Shown here: positions 47,890-58,640 of the stretch, in pieces | How the letters are laid out: every line of letters begins with the position of its first letter | How positions within the stretch are numbered: position 1 is the first letter of the stretch | NCBI GenBank assembly: GCA_008694505.1 | Contig: VZDJ01007754.1 | Coordinates: forward strand, 48,170,309-48,234,308 | Direction of reading: 5' to 3' | Source: Cyanoderma ruficeps | Taxonomy: Eukaryota > Chordata > Aves > Passeriformes > Timaliidae | Length of the DNA: 64,000 bases | Notes under the pieces: model-generated | The model's database searches: none | Seen by the model: the letters and a program-made list of their open reading frames with translations, nothing else | What the model was told of the DNA's origin: nothing | Translations under genes and position numbers: made by a program

Positions 47890-48490
47890 GCTCACAAACA
47901 GCTGGGCCATCCTTGGAATAAGGGAATAATTCAAAAGATTTCGCAGGATCTAGGAAGCCCAAAGCTGGAGACTTCATTAGTGCTTTTCAAGTCATTTGAA
48001 AGCAGCCCAAGTATCATCAGGCCAGATAATAAAGTCTTTATGGGCAATTTTAAAAGTCCATACAAAGGGTGGACCAATAATCCAAATTTCCTTTAAGTCT
48101 ATTACAGTGAACCATTCCAAATTTATTTATTTATTTGCTTTTTTTGTGTGTGTGGTTATGAGTGTTTTGGGTGACTCAGCAATTTCTGGGTTAGTCAGCA
48201 ATTTTATTAATTGCTCTTGAGTCTTGTACTAACTGATAATCTTTACTATTAACATTTTTGACCGGCAAAATTGGAGTTCACCAACAACCTGTACCTTAAA
48301 ATTTTCTTAATGATGGGTAATGAGCCTTTTTAATGCTTTAATTTTAAAGTACATTGGTTTTGTCTTATCAGGCATGTGTCTGATTTAATTTGATTCTCAT
48401 AGGTTCTGCTCTTTTTGATTTTCCAGGAATCTCCCCGACCTACACAATGGGGAGTACTGCATTCTTAATTTTCTTTGGGATACATTCAGA
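47890..48490 (-). pseudogene. ERV reverse transcriptase remnants
   Basis: Pieces in changing frames. The finger region (VGEIPGKSKRAEP-like, near 48,400-48,440) is followed by a palm-start motif (WFTVIDLKE near 48,090-48,116). A jump to the thumb/connection (WPDDTWAAFK near 48,000-48,030, then SPALGFLDPAKSFELF from about 47,970) skips the YxDD active-site segment, which is absent. At least two stops and two frame changes are visible. Confidence 0.75.
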
Positions 48491-48660
48491 TTGGGAAGTC
48501 AGTGTAACATAAAAATTGAAGTTTACATGTATTTAGACTCAGGGGTTTTAATTTGAATGTCTCCTTCCCGAAACTTGATTTTTGCACTCGATTTTCCCAG
48601 TAAGTTTTTCCTTAATAACAGCTCTGGAGAGTTAGGCAGGTACAAAAATTGATGAGTTAT

Positions 48661-48864
48661 TTATAATTTTCCTAGTTTGAACTTCACTGGTTTGAAAAAG
48701 GGGTGCAGTTCTTGAGTTCCAGTGGCACCAACAATTGTGATGGAGGCATCACAAAACTTCCCTTGCAGAGTATTTAATACTGAATAACTGGTTCCTGTGC
48801 CTAATAAAAATTCCAGGTTTTCATTTCTTAGTGTGGCTGTTAGCAGAGACTCTGTTATTGCCAT
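48661..48864 (-). pseudogene. ERV protease remnant
   Basis: A 67-codon open segment with the retroviral aspartic protease pattern: an LLTATL strand, FLLGTGTSYSVLN at the active-site loop, IVGATG in the flap region, and FFKPVKFKLG before the C-terminal part. The catalytic Asp of the D-T/S-G loop is replaced by Gly, so this copy is dead even where open. Confidence 0.8.
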
Positions 48865-49420
48865 GAGAGGGTTTGGAGGAGTCCTGGGTTTTAGCTGAAG
48901 ATAATCCCACTTACAATTTTTTTTTTTTGTTTTTGGTAATATGTGTATTGATTAGTTCCCAATCTTCCTAATGAATATGCAGGAACTGAGCCCCTTCCCC
49001 TGTTACAAGACTCCTCCCTGAGAGTAAGAATTTTTGGCTGTTTTCTTTTATAATTGCTATAATTTTCTGTTTAGTTTTTTCCTTTTTTTAAAAAAAATTC
49101 TTTTTTTTATTTTATTTTTTTGGATTTGCACATTTTGATGCACTGCACATGCAACATCGTTTACCTGTAATAAAACCTTTCTTGGATTTTTGGTAGCTTT
49201 ATTCTAATATCATCTGAGGATTGTCCTGTGAAAAGAAGAGCCAGGCGACTTTTATCTTCCTCCCAAACATTTTCTTATCTTTATTTCCCTCTTATCTATG
49301 GCTTCAGCTGGCCTTTTCAGCTGTCTATGCACAGGACTTTGCAGCTAAGCCTTAAACTTTCTTTTTTCATTGACAATCTAAATGCTGGTAGCTGTTCCGC
49401 TAAAATATTACAAAACCAGG

Positions 49421-49650
49421 TTTCAAAATCTCTGCTTTAAAATACCAGAATGCCAAGTTCTAAAATATCAAAGTAACACATATTTAAAATATTAAAATAC
49501 CAAGTTCCGAAATACCAAAGTAACCCAGTCTGAAAATATTAGAATACCAAGTTCCAAAATACTAAAATAATTCTCCTTCAAAATACCAGAACACCAAGCT
49601 TCAAAATATCAAAGTAACCCAAACTTCAAGATATTAAATTCTAAAACATC
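49421..49650 (-). repeat. 47-bp tandem repeat inside the ERV, about 4.7 copies
   Basis: Three consecutive units of exactly 47 bp (49,458-49,504; 49,505-49,551; 49,552-49,598), each ending ACCAAG with an internal CAAAGTAAC or variant, plus a fourth diverged unit to about 49,650 and a shortened unit (37 bp) before. AT-rich. It lies between the possible primer site and protease, where leader or gag sequence should be. Confidence 0.85.
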
Positions 49651-49830
49651 CAATTCCAAAATAACAATTTTCAGGTGTTTTATGTGGGCAGGATCCCCAA
49701 ACTCAAGAGAATGCCTTAATGTCACAATGGGATCCTACCTGTGTCCCAGATGAATCTGGGAGAAGCTGTGATTTGCTCCAGGTGCCAGCATGAAAAACCC
49801 CAGAGCCTCAGGGGACACCAGGCAGTTCTC

Positions 49831-49848
49831 CCATGTGGGTTCGGCAGA
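49831..49848 (-). other. Possible retroviral primer-binding site and LTR edge
   Basis: On the minus strand an LTR-like end (TTTCA, ending at 49851) is followed by TT and then TCTGCCGAACCCACATGG, which shares the TGCCGAA(A)CCC core with a tRNA-Phe primer site. An AATAAA lies roughly 240 bp upstream on the same strand. If right, the ERV's 5' LTR occupies about 49,851-50,500; its outer edge is not clear. Confidence 0.3.
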
Positions 49849-50521
49849 AATGAAACCAAAACTGGAGGGAATAAATGTTTCTGACTTTCTTTCTGTTGCT
49901 TCTTTTTACGTCATTTGCCAAAAACCCACTGGAGGTCTCTCTATCTGTTTCTCCACTGGTCCCAGATGTTTATCATCCTCTGGGCACGCTTTGACATTGT
50001 TTTACCTTATTTTTTTTTTTCCAGTTAGTCTTTAAGTTCTATTCAGCAGCTTCAGGGGAGCTGAAAAGGTTTGTTCTCTATGTTATTTATTATTGGGATC
50101 TTATGAAGGAGGTGGCCAAGGTCTGGGATCTTAATCCCAAACCGCAGCACTCTCTATTTTGCAAGTCCCTATTTCCACCAGTGGCAGAAATTCCCTCCCA
50201 GGTCCTGCCTTGGGCAGCAGGTTGGCTTTAGGGTCTCTCTGCTCACACCACTGACCCTGGGGGAACTCCTTTGTGTTCTCCAGAGATCAAGCCGTGGTAG
50301 CTCCTGTGCCAAAGCCTAATTACTGCATCAAAATTAACCTGACATCTCCTTTAGGTCTGTTAATGAGCGTAATTATCTGAACGGCACCAAGAGATCAAGG
50401 CTATGTGGCGTATAGTTCAGGGAAAGCAGTCTGGCCTGAGGCAGGGACAGGGAAGTAGGTCTGGATTCCCCCTGAGGAACAGGTTAGAAATATCAATTAT
50501 AAGAAGAACACTTTTCTTAAC

Positions 50522-51147
50522 TGTTGCGGTGTGTGGTATTACCCTCGGCACGGCCAGCCCTGACACCGCAGCAGTTCTTGGGGTTCGGCAACCGGGAAGC
50601 GTCAGCAAGACGACGGCAAGAGGAGGAAGGAGGGACACTCCAGAGGCTCAGAGCGAAACCGGGTTTATTGGGATCAGCACAGACCCCTCCCCTCATGTCT
50701 GGTGCTTCAAGAGTGACCCCGAGCAGAGGAGAGAGAGGGTTTTGTTACAGAAGGTGGGATCTCAGGGAGGGTAGGAACAGAGCCAGTGGGGTACAACATG
50801 GAGTGGCTGTTAACATAACATACACTGACATACATGGAGACAGGAGGGGAAAGGTTCCAACCCAGCCAGTCACCAAAGGTCCCTCTCAGAAGCTTCTGGA
50901 CTTGGGGGACAGGTCTTGGGGTGACTGACAGGGCAGGAAAGTCTCTTGACGCCTGGTGGACAGGCAGCCAAGGCGGGAAAAGCAAACCAATCAGGAGCTG
51001 TATCTGGGGAAGGCTGTGGGGAAAAGCAGCAGCTTAGGGTTACAAAGAGAAACTGGGGTACAGCAAACTGGACAAGGGTACAAAGAAAAGCCATTTGGTG
51101 CAACCCTAGACTTACAGCAAACTTATTGTACAGAACACACCACCACA
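50522..51147 (-). mobile_element. Solo LTR with perfect 6-bp target duplication
   Basis: 626 bp with TG...CA ends (minus strand TGTGGTGG...GCAACA), flanked by identical hexamers CTTAAC at 50,516-50,521 and 51,148-51,153. AATAAA on the minus strand at 50,669-50,664, with a GT/T-rich stretch beyond, sets the orientation. A 6-bp duplication is typical of alpha/beta-retrovirus-like (ERVK) elements, so this is a different class from the ERV it is embedded beside, and it came later. Confidence 0.9.
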
Positions 51148-51276
51148 CTTAACTTTCCTGGGGCAAAGCTCCAGTCGGGTTCGGTGGATGGTTGGTTCTC
51201 GGGTTTGTCTCTGTCCTTTTCCTTGCCGAGATTCAAGGATGTTAAAAGTCCCCAGCCCTCTAAAAGCCCTGAGCCG

Positions 51277-51723
51277 TGTCGCAGAAAGAAGCGGAGTCCT
51301 TCAAGGTCTTGTTTTTCGTTCTCGTGTGATGTTTATTATTTGATATCTTACAATTTGCTCCGCACCCAGCCGAGGTCCGGACAGAGGCTGGGACACGACG
51401 CGACTGCCCACTGATGGGGCGTCACTTAGTTTTTATACAGATAGTTACGTGCCCACTACTTACTATTTTCTACCAATGTGTGATACCTATACTACAAGGG
51501 TCATCTCTACCCTAATCCAATAGCCTAAAACTACTTTGTATGATCACCACCCCACAAGATGGAGGACCATGAAGAAGGAGAAGGATTTAGGGCAACACCC
51601 TAAATCCTCCATCTTGTCCCCCATTCACCTCTATTCTAAAAATTCCTAAACTACAAAATCTCTCACTCCATGCTGTACTAAATTACTACTTTCAAACTCT
51701 TGAGGTTTCTAATTCTTCTCTCA
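51277..51723 (-). mobile_element. LTR with TATA box, poly(A) signal and hairpin
   Basis: Minus-strand element about 447 bp, from TGAGAGAAG (51,723) to TGCGACA (51,277). It contains GTATAAAAACT (near 51,435) and AATAATAAACATC (near 51,330) in promoter-to-poly(A) order, then a GA-rich U5-like end. Flanking hexamers do not match and no standard primer site follows, so it may be a 3' LTR or a damaged solo LTR. Boundaries are by eye. Confidence 0.65.
51554..51617. repeat. Large imperfect hairpin inside the LTR
   Basis: The outer arms ACAAGATGGAGGA (51,554-51,566) and its exact complement (51,605-51,617) enclose a second inverted pair, AGGATTTAGGG (51,582-51,592) and its exact complement (51,598-51,608), around the loop CAACA. 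The two pairings compete for 51,605-51,608, so two alternative folds are possible. Confidence 0.85.
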
Positions 51724-51993
51724 GTGTTGGAAACTTCTCCCATGGACTGAAATCAAATTCGGTGTTTTTCTGGGCTCTGTGCCAAGGTCTCCAACCCCCC
51801 TGGACCGGCTCCACACCCCCCTGTCCAGGGTCCAAACTCCCTTTCTCAGGTCCCAGGTCATCCAAAGGGATGCCCTGGATTCCAACAGTTGGTGATGTTT
51901 CACACTGAGGTCACACACATCAGCCAGGGAAAAGCCCAAACCCAAAATGCTTTGGACCACCTGCAAGAGTCCCTGCTTTGCAAAATGACTCAA
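51724..51993 (-). mobile_element. Possible internal ERV sequence next to the LTR
   Basis: An open minus-strand stretch upstream of the LTR, with a GGGGG-rich part and a purine-rich GGGAGAAG just before the LTR, which would suit the end of an ERV internal region and its polypurine tract. No env motif was recognised. Low certainty. Confidence 0.3.
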
Positions 51994-52661
51994 ACAGCTG
52001 CAGCCCCAAAATCAGAGGCACGACTTAAAGAGTGTGACCAGGAGCTCCAACCTCAAATCCTGCACAGTTCAAGTCAGCAGCATTATTCCCATTTGCCTTT
52101 CCTAATCACACTGCATGTACCATATGCCCTGGTATAAGGACTAGCAAAAGCTGCTAACTCCCAATTTTCCTTGGAATAAAGCCCCTAAATTGCTTTTTCA
52201 TAAGCTCAGCATGACACAGAGAAGGATTAAACACACATAGATAATAAGAAAATGTCAAGAACAGCAGGAAGTATTTAGTTCTTTCCTAAATGCAAGTCTT
52301 TCAGAGGAGCAGGGGCCAGTCTGGAGTTCTCCAAAATGACATTTCTGGTGATGCAATGGGTTCAGCAGTGGCTAGGCCACCAGTTTTATGTATTAACAGT
52401 GTGCTCACCCAAACTGGCAGGCAAAAAGGGTGGAAACCCAAAAAAAAGTGCGGGACGAGGGGAAAAACTTTTTGTGCTGCCCTTGCTGAACCTTTTTCCC
52501 TCTGATATCCCTCTCCCCAGCCTCTGCTCTCAGCATGGTGTCTCCTTGTCAGTCCATCAGCAGCACAGAGCAAGGCACCGTTCCTCTTCTCCACACACAC
52601 CAGTTTCTTTCACTTCAGCACTGAGTTGCTGCCCTCATTATTTATGGCCAGATCCTCTCTC

Positions 52662-52832
52662 TTTTTTTATTTTTTTGGTTGGTTTTCTGGGGGGTTTGGG
52701 GGGCTTTTTCGTATGTTTTTCTTTTTGGTTGGTTTTGGGTTTTTTGTTTGTTTGCTTGTTCTGTTGTGGTTTTTGTTTTCAATTTTATTTTTTTTTGTCT
52801 CTTTGTTTTTTCTCTCGCTTTTTTTCTGCAGT
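52662..52832. repeat. T/G-rich low-complexity tract
   Basis: Long T runs with GGTTGGTTTT and GGGGGGTTTGGGGGG on the plus strand. It ends in a strong pyrimidine tract plus TCTGCAG. Produces spurious hydrophobic Phe-rich ORFs. Confidence 0.85.
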
Positions 52833-53501
52833 GCTACTCTGGTGGGAGAGGGTTTGCTTTCCCAGTTCCTCCCCAGCCCTGCTGTGACGGGATATGCATG
52901 GAAAAAAGGGGTCTTAAGATTGGGGTTTGTTTTTAAGCTTTCCATGCTTAAAATGAGCCTCTGGTTCTCCAGAAAGGCCACAGTGTTTTATGGCCAGGGA
53001 GTGACTCTGTCACAGACCCAGGGCAGGAGTCCCTAAGCCATCAATTAGACAACAGATAGAAAAGGAGCATTACTGTTATGGATTTGCAAATCCTACTACG
53101 TTCCCTGGCTTATGCTCTATCATTATGTTGCTAATACCCATTTAGCTGATTGACCCTGTGACTCCAGCAGCAGATTGAATTTTCTTTGTAAAAGGTTGGG
53201 CTGGTTTTTATTTACCACTTTGGGTTTTAATAAGGAGGGAATTAAGAATAATTAAAAGAAAAAAGAAGATGTACAGTAAAAACAACAGTGAAGTTATGAA
53301 TTTTCTAGAGGAAGAAAAATGAGATTGAGAAATTAGAGTTACAGTCTAGATTAATATAAGCCGAAGGAAATACCATTTACCATATATACAGATATATGCA
53401 TACAACTGTATTCTCAAGGGCATGGCAAACATGGCCCAAACACTGGCACAACTATGATAAGCAGAGAAACATTTTTCACAGCAATCAAAGAAAAGCCATG
53501 G

Positions 53502-53548
53502 TCAAAAAAAAAAAAAAAAAAAGAGAGAAANAAAAAAAAAGAGAGAAA
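53502..53548. repeat. Poly(A) with GAGAGAAA interruptions and assembly N
   Basis: About 20 A, GAGAGAAA, N at 53,531, a further A run and GAGAGAAA again. Simple sequence of uncertain length. Confidence 0.9.
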
Positions 53549-56179
53549 CTTTAAAATATAAATTTGTAAAAATTCAGTACCTGCGCAAGAGTCCCTCCAA
53601 GTTTCACTTCTTTGCCCCATCGTGCTATGAGGCAATTTCAGAAGAGCCACCTGACCCACAGTAAGTCCTTAACCTCACCCCTTCAGAGGCAAATTTGCAC
53701 CATTTCCTCCTCTGGGTCATAATTTTTGTGTCGATTTACCGGTGGTTAACCACAGTGCCAGTAGATTGCATAAACACAACTTCAACACAGCTGCTCCCCC
53801 AGAGGCAGGGCACGGGCACAGGGGGAGTTTTGCAGGCAACACTCATCCATTTAACAGCTGCATCTTTATTTTTACAGGGAAAGCACAAACGTTCCTGGGC
53901 CTCATCCACTCAGAAAAGTGTTCCCGGCTCAGACACAGAAATGTCACCTTGGGTGTGGAAATTTCCATTATTAAAATGGTTACAATGGCCCAGACCGGGT
54001 GTCCTTGGGTTCTGCCTCTGTCCCTACTCAGACGCCTGAAGGAGAATCAAGTTCATGGCAAGAGGGAAGGCCTTTGTGGCACAGGAATCTTTTGAACCAG
54101 AGGATGCATCTTCCTCCTTATTAAAAAAAAATATAAAAATCAAGAGCCATTAGCTCTTAATGTACCTTGATCTCATCAACCCAACCATGAGCACTACTTG
54201 CTCATAACATCTGTTTTGGAAAGCCAAAAAAGCCTCCTCAGACCAAAACGCATTTTTGCTCACAAAACCAGCAGAAAAAGTTTGTGTCTTCGAGTGACTC
54301 AAACCAAAACAGTTTGGCAAGAGGTGTCGCTGCTCTGGTAATGTCACAGGAAATAAGTGCTGCAACTGAGGAGTCAAAAAGAAATATATTCCCAGGGACT
54401 TTAGCCAAGCTAAGGAAGCTTGCTTCTATTTTAAAATATCAGCTTGCTTTTCCAAGCCACCTGCAAAATTCTCTGGGTGAATCCTGGCCCTTAAACTCCC
54501 ACAAAAATGTTCAGTTTGGATATTTAGTTAAGGCCAGATCCTTTTTCCAGGATGGAGAAAGATGCTGCAGCGGGGGCTGGAAGTGTTGCAGAGCTCAGAC
54601 CATCAGTGCAGGGACACTGTACAGGACACCCAGTGCAGTCCAACCCCCACTGCAGGTGCTTTGTGTCCTTTTTAGGAACATATTTGGACACTTTTTGACT
54701 TAATCCACTGGCACCAGTGATGCAAACACAGCTGGCAGGCAGCCAGCCAAGGGCATCCTCTCTCACAGGCAGGGAAAAGAGCAGTGTCCTGGAGCACTCC
54801 CTCCTTCTCTCTCATCTTGGTAGTATTTTTTTTCCCCAAACATTCAGCCTAAAAGCCTTCTCCTCCTGCCTCTATCTTCCCTTCACCTGCTGAGTACCAA
54901 CCACCCCTCTCTGGATTTCTCTCCAATGCTAATAGACTCTTCTTCTAATGCTCCCTCTATTCCTACAATATCCCCACATTCTTTTAATCACTTATGCTAA
55001 TGGGCATATTTAAGTTATTTCAGAACGGCCTCATGAATCAGCAATTTTATCCTACTTGCTCATTTCAAACTCCAACAGATAAGCAGAATGGGATGAATCA
55101 GAGCAACCTGACCCTGTGTAAACCCGTGTGCTTCATTGTGCTGAACAGGAATAAAATCCAGCTCACTTTCCTCTTCATAAGCACAGCAATGAGGAAATTT
55201 CTTCCTTAGGTTATTGTTGCCACTGCTAGGACTCCAAAAGTCCACTTCTCTGAGTTACAGAAGCACCCTTCTTCAAAAATTCTGTGTCCCCAAACCAAAT
55301 TATTTATTGCAGCCTCATTCACAAGTAGTATTTCTTGTTGGTTTTCCTCATCTTAATGCAAAAGAGAAATAAAACTGAAAACGGTATTTCAGATAGAATG
55401 AGGATCTTGCTCTTCTCCCTTGGAAACAGTCTCAAGATACATGAAAGAAGAAGTAAAATAGCACTGGAGAGAAGTGATAATTATGCAGGTTGTACTAGAA
55501 AAACAAAAAAAAAAAAACACATTCAAAATGGGAAAAAAATGCCAGTAAAGATATTCCAATATCACTCCTAAATCTTTGACTGCTGCTCAGCCCTGATGAT
55601 ATCACTGTAGGATGAGGACCTGTCAGGATTTTACCTTGCAGATGTTTTTTTCCCCCTATTTTGAGCTGGGGGAGCACTTGGAGCAGGTGAGCCTGCTTTG
55701 CCCTTTTGTTTCAAGCTGCCTCTTGGCACAATCTTTTTTTTTTTTTGGTGTTTGGAAGTTTGTACTCCTCCAACAGTTGAACTAAGTCTTTGCATTCATG
55801 TCTCTGTTAAGGCATCAAGTCTGGTACTTTGGGAGGAAAATTCTTCCTGGGCAAAATAACACAAATCCAAGCGTGGGGCCCTCATGCTGGCAAATCCTTT
55901 GCCAATAACTACTCGGCTTTAAAAGTGCTGATTGTACACAGAAATACTCGTGGGATCAGGTCCAGTGGCCACTTTTTTTAATTACTTACCTGTGCCTCGT
56001 GAACCTTCTCTTTTTTTAGCATTTTATCCAAGCTGCCAGCAGGACAGGAAGGAGAAGGCTGTCCTGGCTTTGTCCTGACTGATCCTGGTCTTTCCGTGGG
56101 GCTGCCAAAATGTCCCCCCCCTTGTGAAACACCCGTGAAATCTGGCAGGTGAGATTGCCCATTACCACGTTTTCACCCC

Positions 56180-57260
56180 CAAATCAGTCCGCCCCGGTGC
56201 CAATTACCACGGTACCCGTTTTACCAGGGGATGGACAGCAGAGCTCGGAGCCCACCGTGGGGCCACACAACTGCTGGGAACATCCCTGGATAAGGAGACC
56301 TGGATTTTGACCCCGCTTTCCCAGCAGGGTCACACCTGCAGCCCCCTCCCCTCTCCCTCTGCCCACCCACCGCGGCCCCCGGAGAGTTTGGGAAAGTGGG
56401 AGACGAGGCTCCGAGGGCACATCCAGGGCTGAGGGGAATCCCTGCTCACGGTCCTACCTGGAGCTGGCCGAAGGAAGAGGCACCTGCTCACCCTCGGCTA
56501 CACCCGCCCGGGGGTCCCGCTGTCCCCCCGCAGCCCGGCCGGCTCATCCTCGGAGCCAGAAGCGAAGGAAGGCGGCGATGCGGCAGCGGTAACCTGAACT
56601 CCCTGCCTGCCGCTTCCCTCTCTCCCTCCTCCCTCCCTCTCCCTCCCTCCCTGTCCCTCCCTTCCTCCCTCCCTCCCTCTCCCCCGTGGGTAACAGACCC
56701 ACTGAACAGCTGCTGCTCCACGGGCAGGGCAGGGCAGGGCAGGAGCTGGCTGGGAATGTTTTTATTTGGGGGTATTTTGGATGAGAGGGAGCGGGAGGTG
56801 GGAATCGTGTCGGAGCAGCGCCAGCCTTTCCCGGCGCTGGGAAAGTTCGGCCGGGCGCTCCCGATTACCCACAACACAGCCCCGGTTCGCTGAGAGGGAC
56901 AGAAAATCCCCTCTGCCCAAAAACCCGCACTGAGGCACCCTCGGATGGGGTTTTTTTCCTGATGGGGAATGACAGCCCTGGGAAAAGGGGAGAGAAAAGG
57001 GGAGCAAAGCTCACCCTGTGCGCGCCCCAGGCAGCGGGATGAGGACAGCATCCCTCACCGCCCCTTCCCCTGGACCCCCGTGTCCGCCGGACCCCGGAGC
57101 TGTCCGGGCTCAGCCCCAGGCACGGGCGAGCCTTTGCTCCAAAGTAAACCACGAGCCCAGGCGAGACACCCGATCCCTTTCCCAGGGTCACTTCCAATAT
57201 TTGGAGCACGTGGAGAGCTGCGGCGCTTTTACCTTTATGAACTGTCCCCTGGTGACAGCA
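56180..57260. promoter_or_regulatory. CpG island, possible B3GALT5 promoter
   Basis: About 1 kb of high GC and frequent CpG, the strongest such block upstream of B3GALT5. A good minus-strand donor (CTCCAG/GTAGGA, exon end 56,458) could join a 5' UTR exon to the acceptor abutting the B3GALT5 ATG at 43,723, 12.7 kb away. No coding exon of another gene was recognised. Promoter role is inference. Confidence 0.45.
56614..56695. repeat. (CCCT)n polypyrimidine tract in the CpG island
   Basis: About 80 bp of C/T only, mostly CCCT/CCTCCCT. The complementary strand has many runs of three Gs, so G-quadruplex or triplex formation is possible. Confidence 0.85.
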
Positions 57261-58121
57261 ACCAGCGACACGCCGCAACAATTATTGAAGCAAATGGCTC
57301 CGGGGGAAAGACATTTCTCTTCTAAACGCTGCAAGCTCCAGCAGGAAAGGAAGAAAAACACTCCCAGACAAACATTATGGATAAAGCCGCGCATTTAATA
57401 GCAAAATACTCAGGGACGATCCGGGGCACTTGGAATTTCTAGCGAGAAAATATTCCCTTTGATTTGTCATTGTCTTTTTTTTTTTTAACAGGTTGTTAGA
57501 GCGCAGCATAAGAAAACACGAGACAAATCAATCACCGAGAGCTGCTGGCAGCTCCCTTTCTCCTCCCCCTCCACTCCAAGGCTGAAGATGGAGAGATGTA
57601 GTTAAGGAGACGCAAAAAACGCTGTTTGCTCAGCAAAGCGTTGTACTTTGCAGGAGAAATACAAGTGAGAAGAGAGGTCCAGACCAATTCCAGATTAGCT
57701 GCGGGAAAAACCGCTCCAAAAGCTTTTCCTTTTTTTTTTTTTTTTTAATTATTCAAAAAAAACCCACTCCCGGGCAGCTTTAGTTTCCCGTAATGAGGAA
57801 GCATTAGCTAAGGCACCTAAGAATGCCTGTGCTTCCCTCTGCGTGCATGACTCTCTTCTTTGTACTCCAAGTTCCTAAAAAAACTTTGCTTTCAGGTTTG
57901 GGAAAGTGCTAACACTTCCTTTGTCACGGTCTGACCTACAAAGTCCCACAGCTACTGAACACACAAAAGCTTCTGCATGCAAATTATCCGCCCTGCACCT
58001 GGAAATGGGGCATTTTCCCACGGAAAACAGGAAAACAATGTTGAGGCTGGGGCCCCAACCTCTGCCCACATTGCTGCTGAGCATCACTGGCTGCCATCAG
58101 GGCAGCCCTAAAATGACAATC
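57261..58121. other. No gene seen beside the CpG island
   Basis: Mixed sequence with T runs near 57,477 and 57,730. Confidence 0.55.
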
Positions 58122-58640
58122 ATGGAACCACAGAATGGGACGGGTTGGTAAAGACCTTAAAGATCATCCAGTGCCACCCCCTGCCATGGGCAGGGACACC
58201 TTCCACTGTCCCAGGCTGCACCAAGCCCCAATGTCCAACCTGGCCTTGGACAATGCCAGGGATCCAGGGGCAGCCACAGCTTCTCTGTGCCAGGGCCTGC
58301 CCACCAAGAACAATTTCATATCTATACCAACCCTGCCCTTCTTCAGCTCAAGGCCATTGCCCCTTGTCCTGTCACTCCTTTATGAAAAGCCCTTCCCCAA
58401 CTGTCTTGTAACACATTAACTGAGAGGAGCTCAAAGGTCTCCCTGAAACCTTCTCTTCTCTAGGCTGGAAAAAAGCCCAGCTCCCTCTGTCTTGTTTCTA
58501 TAGCAGAGGAGCTCCAGCCCCTCATCCTCGTGTCCCTGCTCTGTGCTCATTCCAACAGCTCCGTGTGTTTCTCACACTGGGCGCCCAGAGCTGGATGCAG
58601 CCCTGCAGGTGGGGGCTCACAGGGGCAGTGTAGAGGGGGA
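58122..58640 (-). mobile_element. CR1 fragment, long
   Basis: Antisense copy from ATGGAACCACAGAATGGGAC through CCATGGGCAGGGACACCTTC and CCCCTTGTCCTGTCACTCC to the GCGCCCAGAGCTGGATGCAG block, a more 5' part of CR1. Confidence 0.92.

Larger units (their letters stand above)
47280..49860 (-). mobile_element. Degraded class I (gamma-like) endogenous retrovirus, internal region
   Basis: Minus-strand remnants occur in the order of a retroviral genome: a possible primer site (49,831-49,848), an AT-rich tandem repeat, protease (48,864-48,661), reverse transcriptase pieces (about 48,490-47,890) and integrase (about 47,744-47,400). Sequence style (SGWTEAF in integrase, a DLK palm motif, a SPALGF connection) is that of class I pol. 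Gag is unrecognisable, env was not seen and there are several stops, frame shifts and deletions, so it cannot encode working proteins. Confidence 0.85.
51994..56179. other. No gene seen
   Basis: Apart from the T/G-rich tract and the poly(A)/N tract, no repeat family or coding signal was recognised. Confidence 0.55.

Noticed and set aside
50870..51148. 92-codon minus ORF
   Set aside because: Lies wholly within the solo LTR; no retroviral product is expected there.
52336..53036. Hydrophobic Phe-rich plus ORFs that look like membrane proteins
   Set aside because: They translate a T/G-rich low-complexity tract; overlapping frames give similar runs.
56488..57051. 187-codon minus ORF in the CpG island
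   Set aside because: Driven by the (CCCT)n tract and high GC; overlapping frames are equally open.
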